In this document: positions 14,081-21,171 of the stretch, one piece after another
Position numbering within the stretch: position 1 is the first letter of the stretch
Layout: each line of letters opens with the position of its first letter
Assembly (NCBI GenBank): GCA_036390175.1
Contig: DASWCG010000349.1
Span: forward strand, 1 to 24,223
DNA from: DASQHY01 sp036390175
Lineage (GTDB): Bacteria; Acidobacteriota; Terriglobia; Acidiferrales; UBA7541
Direction: 5' to 3'
Length of the DNA: 24,223 nt
Translations under genes and position numbers: made by a program
The notes under the pieces: generated by a model
What the model was told of the DNA's origin: nothing
Databases searched by the model: none
Seen by the model: only the letters and a program-made list of their open reading frames with translations

Positions 14081-16908
14081 GGAGCGGTCTCTCCTGCTGC
14101 CGCTGCCGCGGCCCCGGATGCGATGGGCAGACGCACCAGGAAGGTGCATCCGGTCGTGCCCCGGTTGTTGTGGCAGGCAATCTCTCCGCCATGGGCGCGG
14201 ACGATGCCGTAGCAGATACTCAAACCAAGACCCGTTCCCTTTCCCACCTCTTTGGTTGTAAAGAACGGGTCGAAGATGCGGTCCGGATTGGCGATGCCGG
14301 GACCGTTATCCCGAAAGAGGATTTCCACGGAATTGTTTCGCGGCGACGTCTGGATTTCAATCCGGCCCCGGCGGCGAGTTTCCCGCACCGCGTCATAGGC
14401 GTTATTGAGGATGTTCAAGAAAACCTGCTGGAGCTGCTGAGAATCGCCGACTACGCGCGGCAGGTTGGCATCCAGGGATTCCAGAACCTCCACGCCGTGG
14501 CTGGAAAAATCGTAAGCGCGCAGTTTGACTGTTTGGCGCAGCACGGCGTTGATTTGTACGGGCTCCCGGCGGGCCGGGGACTGACGCGCAAAGCTGAGCA
14601 GGTCGTGTACAATTTCTTTCGTACGCTGCGCCTCCAGCAAGATGACCTGGAGATCGTCTTTCGCTTGCTGGGGTACAGCAGGGTTTTCCAAGAGCAGATC
14701 CGTAAAACCGACAATAGCCGCCAGCGGGTTATTAATCTCGTGCGCCACGCCCGAGACCAATTGGCCGACGGTGGCCATTTTCTCGGAGTGCGCAAGCTTG
14801 GCTTGCAAGATGGCCGCATCGGTGATGTCGGTCATCACCACGACAATGCTGTTCACTTGGGCCTGCTCGTCGCGGATGGGGCTTAGGCTCACGGAAAAAT
14901 GCCCGGTCGAGCCGTCCCCGCGGCGGAAGGGGAGCTCCAGGTTGTCCACCTGCACTCCATTCGCAGTTGTCTCCAGTGCTGCTTCGAAATCCTGCCGCCG
15001 CGAAGGGCTCACCCATTCCACCAGGCGATGTCCAAGGAGCTCCTCTTCGCGGTATCCCACCTCGAAACACCGCGGATTCGCGTAACTGATCAATCCGGCA
15101 GTATCGAGCACGAGAATCATGCTCTGCGTGTTATTCAGGATTTTCTGGTTGAAATCGCGCTCGCGCTGAAGCTGTGCCTGGTAGGTTCTTTGTTCGGTGA
15201 CGTCGAGCATCAATCCCCGGTATTGAACCACCGCACCCTGCTCATCGCGGACGGCGAAAATATTTTGCATGGTGTGCAGAATCGTGCCGTCTTTTCTCCG
15301 GAGCGGCTCCTCGTAATTCCGCAGCACGCCTCGCTCCGCGATGGCGTCCAGAAGGCGTTGCCGGCGCTCGGGTGCGAGGTACAGGTGGTGCGTGATGTTG
15401 GTCTGCAGCAGCTCTTCCCGGCTATGGTATCCCAGCATCCGAACCATTGCGTCATTGACTTCCAGGAAGCGGCCGTCCGGAGTCGAAAAAAACAAGCCCT
15501 CTTGAATGTTATCGAATAATTCGCGGTACCGCCGCTCTGCCTCTCGGCGGTCGGTGATGTCTTTCAGGACATGGATGGTCCGGAAGTCGTCATCGCTGTT
15601 GCCGCGGATGCGCGACGTCGAAATCAAATAAATGCGCTCTTTCGCGGACTGAATGTGCTCTTCGGCGGTAGCCTGGATGTCGCGGCAGAATGGGCAGGGC
15701 GAGTCGTCTCCGGCCGCTCCCGCGAACGGAGCGAGCGTCTTCACCGCCTCGCCAACCATTTCGCTTGGCCGCGAGCCTATGTAGGCCGCCAGGGAGCGGT
15801 TCACCCGCAGAATCTTGTGAGCACGGTCGTGCACCACGATGAAGTCGCTGATGGCATCAATATCTTCAACCCATTGCCGTTTCGACTGTTCGATCTGCGA
15901 GAAGCGCCGGAAATTCTCCACCGTGACAGAAGCATGACTCACGAGGGCCTTCAGCAGGTTACGCTCTTCCGCAGGAAGGTCGCGCTCACGGTTGGCCAGG
16001 CAGAGGACCCCAAGCAAATCGCCATCGCTTCCCGTCAGACGCGCGACGGTGATGTCGCTCCATTGCAGCACCGCAGCCAACGCGGAGCCGAGGATCGCGG
16101 GCGCCGCGCCGACGAGGATTTCCGATGACGGCCGGAGCGCAAGTTCTGCCAGGACCGACTCCAATTGTGACGATGTGCCGGCGTCGGCAACACGAGGCTC
16201 TCCGTGGAAAAACAGAGATTCCACTTTGGCGCCGCGGACCAGCCCGAGTGCCACGCTGCGAGCCCCCAGCATGTCCGCGGCTCGCGCCGCAAACCGCCTC
16301 GCAAAATCCGCTATTCGGAGAGGGCGCGTTGAGTCCAGCGGTAGGCTCATCAGATCATCCGCACGTCGCCGATATAATCTTGCTTGCTGGGCATTCCTTG
16401 CGGCTTCGATTTGCGTTCCCAGCACTGACGCCAAAATCCTCAGCGCGCTTTCCAGGCCTTGCGGAGGATTCTGGAACACGGTGTGGTTCATCAGGACAAG
16501 GACTCCATCGACGTCACCGCCGGCACGTACGCGCGCGGCGGCTACCGCCTTCATGCCAAGAAGTCCTGCAAGCGAGTCTCGCTGCGCATTCAAGGGGTTC
16601 GCCATTATCGCGTGAGGCTCCTCCAAAGCTTCGAGCACAACGGAAGATTGTCCCAGGCGAAGGCGCTGACCGAAAATGCGTTCGCGGAATTCCCCATCGC
16701 AGGCGCTGCACACGAGTTCGTGGGAGCCTGCTCGTTTCCAATAACAGACCATTGATATCCCGAAGAACTCCCGAGTGAGCCTGCAGAAATCAGCAATCAA
16801 AGACTCCGGGTTGGAGTGGGCAGACGCCGCAAGCATCGAGAGAAGCTGGGGAAGGGAGTCGTCGCAAGATGCGACACTCTGGGTGGATGCTCGGCGTTTT
16901 GCTGACAT
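14077..16908 (-). CDS. Soluble GAF-GAF-PAS-PAS-PAS sensor histidine kinase
   Basis: 943 residues with no membrane segment, so cytoplasmic. Two GAF-like regions (about 20-175 and 195-335) precede PAS 1 (345-455, with CPFC at 405-408), PAS 2 (460-575) and PAS 3 (585-700). Then come HisKA (His723 in GVAHEINNPLA) and HATPase_c (N box NILNNAYDAV 832-841, DNGPG 867-871, GKGTGLGL 889-896). The domain style is that of NtrB-like kinases paired with NtrC-type regulators. The ATG at 16908 lacks a clear Shine-Dalgarno sequence, so an internal start such as Met25 cannot be excluded. It is the first gene of the kinase, receiver, NtrC operon; the CxxC in PAS 1 could bind a metal or sense redox (inference). 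Confidence 0.94.
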   Translation of the reverse strand: MSAKRRASTQSVASCDDSLPQLLSMLAASAHSNPESLIADFCRLTREFFGISMVCYWKRAGSHELVCSACDGEFRERIFGQRLRLGQSSVVLEALEEPHAIMANPLNAQRDSLAGLLGMKAVAAARVRAGGDVDGVLVLMNHTVFQNPPQGLESALRILASVLGTQIEAARNAQQARLYRRRADDLMSLPLDSTRPLRIADFARRFAARAADMLGARSVALGLVRGAKVESLFFHGEPRVADAGTSSQLESVLAELALRPSSEILVGAAPAILGSALAAVLQWSDITVARLTGSDGDLLGVLCLANRERDLPAEERNLLKALVSHASVTVENFRRFSQIEQSKRQWVEDIDAISDFIVVHDRAHKILRVNRSLAAYIGSRPSEMVGEAVKTLAPFAGAAGDDSPCPFCRDIQATAEEHIQSAKERIYLISTSRIRGNSDDDFRTIHVLKDITDRREAERRYRELFDNIQEGLFFSTPDGRFLEVNDAMVRMLGYHSREELLQTNITHHLYLAPERRQRLLDAIAERGVLRNYEEPLRRKDGTILHTMQNIFAVRDEQGAVVQYRGLMLDVTEQRTYQAQLQRERDFNQKILNNTQSMILVLDTAGLISYANPRCFEVGYREEELLGHRLVEWVSPSRRQDFEAALETTANGVQVDNLELPFRRGDGSTGHFSVSLSPIRDEQAQVNSIVVVMTDITDAAILQAKLAHSEKMATVGQLVSGVAHEINNPLAAIVGFTDLLLENPAVPQQAKDDLQVILLEAQRTKEIVHDLLSFARQSPARREPVQINAVLRQTVKLRAYDFSSHGVEVLESLDANLPRVVGDSQQLQQVFLNILNNAYDAVRETRRRGRIEIQTSPRNNSVEILFRDNGPGIANPDRIFDPFFTTKEVGKGTGLGLSICYGIVRAHGGEIACHNNRGTTGCTFLVRLPIASGAAAAAAGETAP

Positions 16909-16990
16909 TGAAGTAGTAGAATTCCGGGCCCGTCTCAGTTTCAGCGAAGTCTCAAATCTAAACAGCCTGATTGCTCACCGTACTTCTGAG

Positions 16991-17003
16991 TCTCATCTTG
17001 AGT
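16991..17003. promoter_or_regulatory. Near-perfect TCTCA-N3-TGAGA dyad
   Basis: TCTCATCTTGAGT matches the dyad at 9 of 10 fixed positions. It also overlaps a small palindrome TGAGTCTCA (16987-16995). It lies about 80 bases upstream of the kinase start and about 250 bases upstream of the predicted start of the second che operon. Confidence 0.45.
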
Positions 17004-17059
17004 CAACCACACCCTGAGATGGTGGTGCTGAATCGAGCAATCCGAAGCTCGAAAGGAAA

Positions 17060-17072
17060 TCTCAGCGTGAGA
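17060..17072. promoter_or_regulatory. Perfect TCTCA-N3-TGAGA dyad
   Basis: TCTCAGCGTGAGA has perfect arms and lies about 185 bases upstream of the predicted transcription start of the second che operon. It is the same element as at 9385-9397. Confidence 0.5.
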
Positions 17073-17224
17073 CCCGTCCCGCCCCAATACCGATGGGATT
17101 GAGACTTCTACTCGCGGCTTTACCTGTACCTGCAAATTTGCCCTTATGACCTTACCCTTTTCGGATGTATGAGTTAGGCGCCTGAGCAGGTCCTCGGAAA
17201 CCTCCCTCCAACTCCTCTTGATAC

Positions 17225-17240
17225 TGGCATGGCCCGTGCA
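17225..17240 (+). promoter_or_regulatory. Candidate sigma-54 (-24/-12) promoter of the second che operon
   Basis: TGGCATGGCCCGTGCA matches TGGCACG-N4-TTGCW at 10 of 12 fixed positions with correct GG-N10-GC spacing. Predicted start is near 17251, about 54 bases before the TonB_C gene start. Activator-type dyads lie upstream. Confidence 0.6.
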
Positions 17241-17304
17241 ACCTCCTCTACAGTGTCTGTCTGCCTTTCTCTTTGCGTAGGTGTACCCGCAGGACTGAGG
17301 GGAA

Positions 17305-17661
17305 ATGAGAAGCCCCGGAAAATGGATCTCAGCAGCGTCAACCGTGATCCTAGCCGGACTCCTGATCCTGCCGGCAGTGGTCTCAGCGCAATCGAGTGTG
17401 ACCCAAGAGGGGAAGAGAAAGGTCAAGACGCTCGTTGCTGCCGTTTACCCGGAATTGGCAAGGCGCATGAATGTCACCGGGAAGGTGAAAATCGAAGTGG
17501 TGATTGCTCCGGACGGGCACGTGAGATCCACGCGCGTGATTGGCGGGCATCCGCTGCTGGTCAACCCGGCCGTGGACGCAGTGAAGGAATGGAAATTCGT
17601 TGCCGCATCGGAAGAGACCACGCAGGTCGTGGAATTCGAATTTAAGAGAAGTGACAACTAA
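17305..17661 (+). CDS. Secreted TonB C-terminal-domain protein (118 aa)
   Basis: Residues 1-28 form a signal peptide with a hydrophobic core (ASTVILAGLLILPAVV) and a predicted cut after VSA before QSS. The rest is a TonB_C fold: YPELARRMNVTGKVKIEVVI, a PDGHVRSTRVIGGHPLL strand-turn and AVDAVKEWKFVAA. It lacks the Pro-rich spacer and stays free in the periplasm if cleaved, so it is not a classical ExbBD-coupled TonB. GAGG lies four bases upstream of the ATG. It is the first gene after the sigma-54-like promoter and is 41 bases from the mcp, which suggests a periplasmic partner or ligand adaptor for that receptor (inference). Confidence 0.85.
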   Translation: MRSPGKWISAASTVILAGLLILPAVVSAQSSVTQEGKRKVKTLVAAVYPELARRMNVTGKVKIEVVIAPDGHVRSTRVIGGHPLLVNPAVDAVKEWKFVAASEETTQVVEFEFKRSDN

Positions 17662-17702
17662 TGTCGGACAACCGGGGCGGGCGAGCGGTGGAGGAATAGA
17701 CA

Positions 17703-19709
17703 ATGACAATCGGTAAGAAGCTTTATGTCGGGTTTGGTTCCATTCTGGCGATTCTGTTCTTGCTGTTTCTCCTGAACACCGCCTCTGTCTTGCGCGAACG
17801 CTCGTCGCGAACGGATGCTGCCAATGCGCTGGAGAGCGTGCGAACCGTCGAGGCTGTTCGATTCCAGATCATGCAGAACCGTTTGAACCTCGGCAGCTTT
17901 CTCCTGAGCGGTGACCCCCGCGACGAAGAAAAAGTCAACAGGGGCATCGCCGAGCTTTCCGATCTGCTGAAGAAGAAGGAGACCAAGTCCGGAAATGAAT
18001 CGCTGCGCACCGGACTGATTGAGGTAGAGAGCACCGAAAAGAAATGGACGGATGAATTTGTCAGGCCCGTGCTTGCCAAACGCCATCAGGTGGACTCGGG
18101 CGACGCCACCGCCTCCGACCTCCAGATTTTTTACCTGCAGAAAGATCCCAATGCGTGGGTGAACCCGTCGGCGAGTGTGCTCGACCAGATCAACGGCGAA
18201 ATCGGCAAGGCGCTCCAGGAGTCCTCGGACTCCGCGGCGCGCTGGACCACCATCAACACGATCGTGACTTTCCTCGGAACGCTCCTGGCCATTTTTGCGG
18301 GCATGGCCATCGCTTATTACACGGCGAAGTCCATTTCCGATCCGCTGGGGCACCTGATTACCGTGGCGCGGGAGATCGGCGACTCGGGCGACCTCGACCA
18401 GAACATTGACATTCATCGCAACGACGAAATTGGCGCGCTGGCCACTACGTTCAACAATATGGTGTCGTACCTGAAAGAGATGGCCACCGTTTCGGCGTCC
18501 ATTGCCGAGGGCGAGCTGGCCGTGGAAATTGCTCCGCGGTCGAAGCGCGACACGCTGGGCAATGCCTTTGTGCGGATGTCGCATGGGCTGCGCGACCTCG
18601 TCCGCCAGGTTCGCGACAGCGCCTCGCAGGTTTCCGCCGGCTCGAACCAGGTCGCCGGAGCCTCCGACGAGTCGGCGAAGGTCAGCGTTCAGGCCTCTTC
18701 AGCGATTGAAGAGGTCACCAGCACCATGCACGAGATGAGCATAAACGTGCAGAACGTCGTCAAGAACACGAAGGTGCAGGCCTCCAGCGTCGCGGAAACC
18801 TCGGCTTCGATCGACCAGATGGTGACTTCCATCCAGCGGGTGGCAGACACCGCGAAGGTCCTGCTCGACATTTCCAACCGCTCGCGCGAAGAGGTGCAGC
18901 AGGGCATCGCGAAGATGGAACGGGCGACGGACGGGCTGAACCGCACGAATACGGCGATTCAGACCTCTGCGGAAATCATCGGAGTCCTCGGTCGCCGCGC
19001 CGATGACATCGGCAAGATTATCGAAGTCATCGACGATCTGGCCGAGCAGACCAACCTGCTGGCGCTCAACGCCGCGATTGAAGCGGCGCGCGCTGGCGAA
19101 CACGGCCTGGGTTTCGCCGTTGTCGCCGACGAAGTGCGCAAGCTTGCGGAAAAATCCACACAGTCCACTAAGGAAATCTCCGAGTTGATCTCGAGTATTC
19201 AAAAAGAAGCGCGCCAGGCCGTGGAGAACATGCAGCACAGCACGCGCATTGTGGAAGAAGGATTGTCACTGGGCAGCGATTTGAACACGGCGCTGGGCAA
19301 GATCTCGAACGTGGTTACCGAGGTTTTCAAGTTCGCGCAGGAAATCGGCGCCGCCACCAACGAACAGTCCGTTGGCTCCTCGCAAATTGCCAAGGCCACC
19401 AGCCGCCTGACCGAGATTACCCAGGAAATCAACTCTGCCGTCGAGGAACAGGCGTCCGGCGCTCAGGCCGTTGTCCGGGCCATGGAGAAAATGCGCGAGT
19501 TGGTGCAGCAATCGGCTTCCGGATCAACGGAGCTCTCCGCAGCCGCCGAACAGATGCTGAAGCTCTCCCGCATGCTGCTGGAGTCCATGGACCGATTTGT
19601 GCTCGACCGGATGCACGGCATTGGCGACCCTCGCCGCGCACCGGGCCGGCGCGACCCCGAAGGCGCACGCCTTTCGCCGGAGGAGTATGCGGAGGTGGGG
19701 CGGTCCTAA
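17703..19709 (+). CDS. Methyl-accepting chemotaxis protein with CHASE3-like periplasmic domain
   Basis: 668 residues. A membrane helix (10-28), an all-helical periplasmic region of about 150 residues (30-182) of the CHASE3/four-helix type, a second membrane helix (184-206) and HAMP (207-262) precede the signalling coiled coil. The hairpin tip is EQTNLLALNAAIEAARAG (448-465) followed by EHGLGFAVVADEVRKLAE; Leu replaces the common Arg of the GRGFAVVA motif. The C-terminal 35 residues are Arg/Pro-rich and end EEYAEVGRS, with no classical CheR/CheB pentapeptide. GGAGG lies about nine bases upstream of the ATG. This is the single receptor of the second che operon. Confidence 0.95.
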   Translation: MTIGKKLYVGFGSILAILFLLFLLNTASVLRERSSRTDAANALESVRTVEAVRFQIMQNRLNLGSFLLSGDPRDEEKVNRGIAELSDLLKKKETKSGNESLRTGLIEVESTEKKWTDEFVRPVLAKRHQVDSGDATASDLQIFYLQKDPNAWVNPSASVLDQINGEIGKALQESSDSAARWTTINTIVTFLGTLLAIFAGMAIAYYTAKSISDPLGHLITVAREIGDSGDLDQNIDIHRNDEIGALATTFNNMVSYLKEMATVSASIAEGELAVEIAPRSKRDTLGNAFVRMSHGLRDLVRQVRDSASQVSAGSNQVAGASDESAKVSVQASSAIEEVTSTMHEMSINVQNVVKNTKVQASSVAETSASIDQMVTSIQRVADTAKVLLDISNRSREEVQQGIAKMERATDGLNRTNTAIQTSAEIIGVLGRRADDIGKIIEVIDDLAEQTNLLALNAAIEAARAGEHGLGFAVVADEVRKLAEKSTQSTKEISELISSIQKEARQAVENMQHSTRIVEEGLSLGSDLNTALGKISNVVTEVFKFAQEIGAATNEQSVGSSQIAKATSRLTEITQEINSAVEEQASGAQAVVRAMEKMRELVQQSASGSTELSAAAEQMLKLSRMLLESMDRFVLDRMHGIGDPRRAPGRRDPEGARLSPEEYAEVGRS

Positions 19710-19727
19710 ACGGGCCGGAGAGCCGCA

Positions 19728-20204
19728 ATGGACAAAGACCTCCAGATCGTCGGATTTCGAATTGGGGACGAAACCTATGGGGTGCGCATCTCGGCGGTCC
19801 GGGAAATTGTGCGTGTCCCGGCCATCACCGCGGTTCCGAATGCGCCTGACTATATCGAAGGGGTCATCAACCTGCGCGGAAAGATTATTCCCGTGATGGA
19901 CCTGCGCAAGCGGTTCGGGATCAAGAATGTCGAGCCAAACAAGAAGAACCGCATCCTCGTGGTCGAGCTCGAAAACAAGGTCTTGGGGCTGATCGTGAAT
20001 TCCGCCTCGGAAGTCCTGAAGATTCCGCCCGCGGATATCGAAATGCCCAACACGATGTTTCAGGAAGGGGAAGTAAGCTACGTCACCGGCGTTGGCAAGC
20101 TCAACGGGCGGCTGGTCATCCTCCTGGATATTGGAAAATTGCTGCAACGCGGTGAACTCCGCCGCCTCGAGCAAGCCGTCGAGCCGGTGACTGTGCAAGA
20201 GTGA
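19728..20204 (+). CDS. cheW: CheW coupling protein
   Basis: Canonical 158-residue CheW: residues 6-30 (IVGFRIGDETYGVRISAVREI), signature YIEGVINLRGKIIPVMDLRKRF (42-63), NKVLGLIVNSASEVLKI and a terminal LVILLDIGKLL strand. It is closer to the classical family than the two CheW proteins at the left of the window. GGAGAG lies five bases upstream. It sits 18 bases after the mcp stop, so the two are co-transcribed. It would couple the 668-residue receptor to the non-hybrid CheA. Confidence 0.96.
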   Translation: MDKDLQIVGFRIGDETYGVRISAVREIVRVPAITAVPNAPDYIEGVINLRGKIIPVMDLRKRFGIKNVEPNKKNRILVVELENKVLGLIVNSASEVLKIPPADIEMPNTMFQEGEVSYVTGVGKLNGRLVILLDIGKLLQRGELRRLEQAVEPVTVQE

Positions 20205-20209
20205 GCGGC

Positions 20210-20232
20210 CCGGCCCAAATCGTTGCGGCCGG
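20210..20232 (+). other. Intercistronic GC hairpin between cheW and cheR
   Basis: CCGGCC (20210-20215) and GGCCGG (20227-20232) form a six-base all-GC stem with an 11-base loop in the 61-base gap. No U-run follows. It is of the same general kind as the hairpins in the minus-strand operon. Confidence 0.4.
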
Positions 20233-20265
20233 AATCAAATCCAGATTGCCACACAGCGAGAGCCA

Positions 20266-21171
20266 ATGGGAACTCTAACCGCACCAATCCAGCTCACGGA
20301 CGCGGAGCTGAAGCTTTTACAAACCCTCGTCTATCAAGAGTGCGGAATGTACTTCGACGAGCGGCGGGCGCACTTTCTTCGCGACCGTCTGCAGCGCCGC
20401 CTGAAAGCCTGCCAGCTCGACTCCTTCTACGGCTACTACCGGTTGCTCACGAGCCGGGAAGGGAAGCAGGAGCTCGCGGCGCTGCTCGAAAACCTGACCG
20501 TCAACGAGACCAGTTTTTTCCGGAACAAGCCGCAGCTCGATCTGCTTCAAAAGAACGTGCTCGAGGATTTGCTGCGGCGCAAACAAGATCGCCGGGACTG
20601 GAACTTGCGGGTGTGGAGCGCGGGATGCGCTTCCGGGCAGGAACCGTATACCGTTGCGATGCTCATCTGCGACGCGCTGGCCTACTACTATCTGCGCAAT
20701 CCGCTTCCGTTTGACATGCCCTCGCCAAAACCGCTGATTCCTCCGCCGTGGCGCCTGGAGATTCTCGCCTCGGATATCAGCTACGCCACGTTGCGCGCGG
20801 GGCAGGAAGGCGTCTACACCGAGGTGCAGATGGAGCCGGTCGAGTACACCACGCGCCTGCGCTACTTCGAGAAGGTCGGCGACAAGTACGCAGTCAAGAA
20901 AGCGGTGAAGGAGTTGGTGCAATTCGACTTCCACAATCTGAAAACGGTATTTTTGCCGCAACGCAACGACATTATTCTCTGCCGCAACGTCATGATCTAT
21001 TTCGACGAAGCGGAGCAGAAGCGCCTGGTGGAGAAGTTTTACCACTGCTTGAACCCCGAGGGGTATCTCTTCGTTGGCCATGCGGAAAGTCTGTTCGGGC
21101 TGTCGTCAAAATTCCGAATGATTCACGTAAATAATGGCACCGCGTACCAGCGGATCGAGGCGACACCATGA
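20266..21171 (+). CDS. cheR: CheR, MCP methyltransferase
   Basis: 301-residue receptor methyltransferase with all expected motifs: LTVNETSFFR (77-86), WSAGCASGQEPYT (117-129), LASDIS (167-172), CRNVMIYF (239-246, intact Arg) and VGHAES (270-275). An insertion of about 20 residues (142-164, Pro-rich: FDMPSPKPLIPPPW) lies between the SAM motif and the LASDIS strand, compared with the CheR at 5879-6766. No TPR extension. GAGAG lies just upstream of the ATG. Its stop overlaps the cheA start (ATGA). Confidence 0.96.
   Translation: MGTLTAPIQLTDAELKLLQTLVYQECGMYFDERRAHFLRDRLQRRLKACQLDSFYGYYRLLTSREGKQELAALLENLTVNETSFFRNKPQLDLLQKNVLEDLLRRKQDRRDWNLRVWSAGCASGQEPYTVAMLICDALAYYYLRNPLPFDMPSPKPLIPPPWRLEILASDISYATLRAGQEGVYTEVQMEPVEYTTRLRYFEKVGDKYAVKKAVKELVQFDFHNLKTVFLPQRNDIILCRNVMIYFDEAEQKRLVEKFYHCLNPEGYLFVGHAESLFGLSSKFRMIHVNNGTAYQRIEATP

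Larger units (their letters stand above)
16909..17304. other. 396-base divergent intergenic region with clustered TCTCA/TGAGA elements
   Basis: No supportable gene. Between the divergent kinase and second che operons, TCTCA or TGAGA occurs exactly at 16933, 16950, 16991, 17015, 17060, 17068 and 17100: seven in about 170 bases, where roughly 0.3 would be expected by chance for a random 5-mer counted on both strands. A sigma-54-like promoter for the rightward operon lies at 17225-17240. I found no convincing -24/-12 promoter for the leftward kinase operon. Confidence 0.7.

Noticed and set aside
16909..17000. Sigma-54 promoter for the kinase operon on the minus strand
   Set aside because: No GG-N10-GC arrangement with flanking matches was found near 16908; this operon probably uses another sigma factor.
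17661..17699. A 12-codon ORF starting in the TAATG after the TonB_C gene and ending just before the mcp
   Set aside because: Too short to distinguish from chance. It could aid translational coupling, but the mcp has its own good GGAGG.
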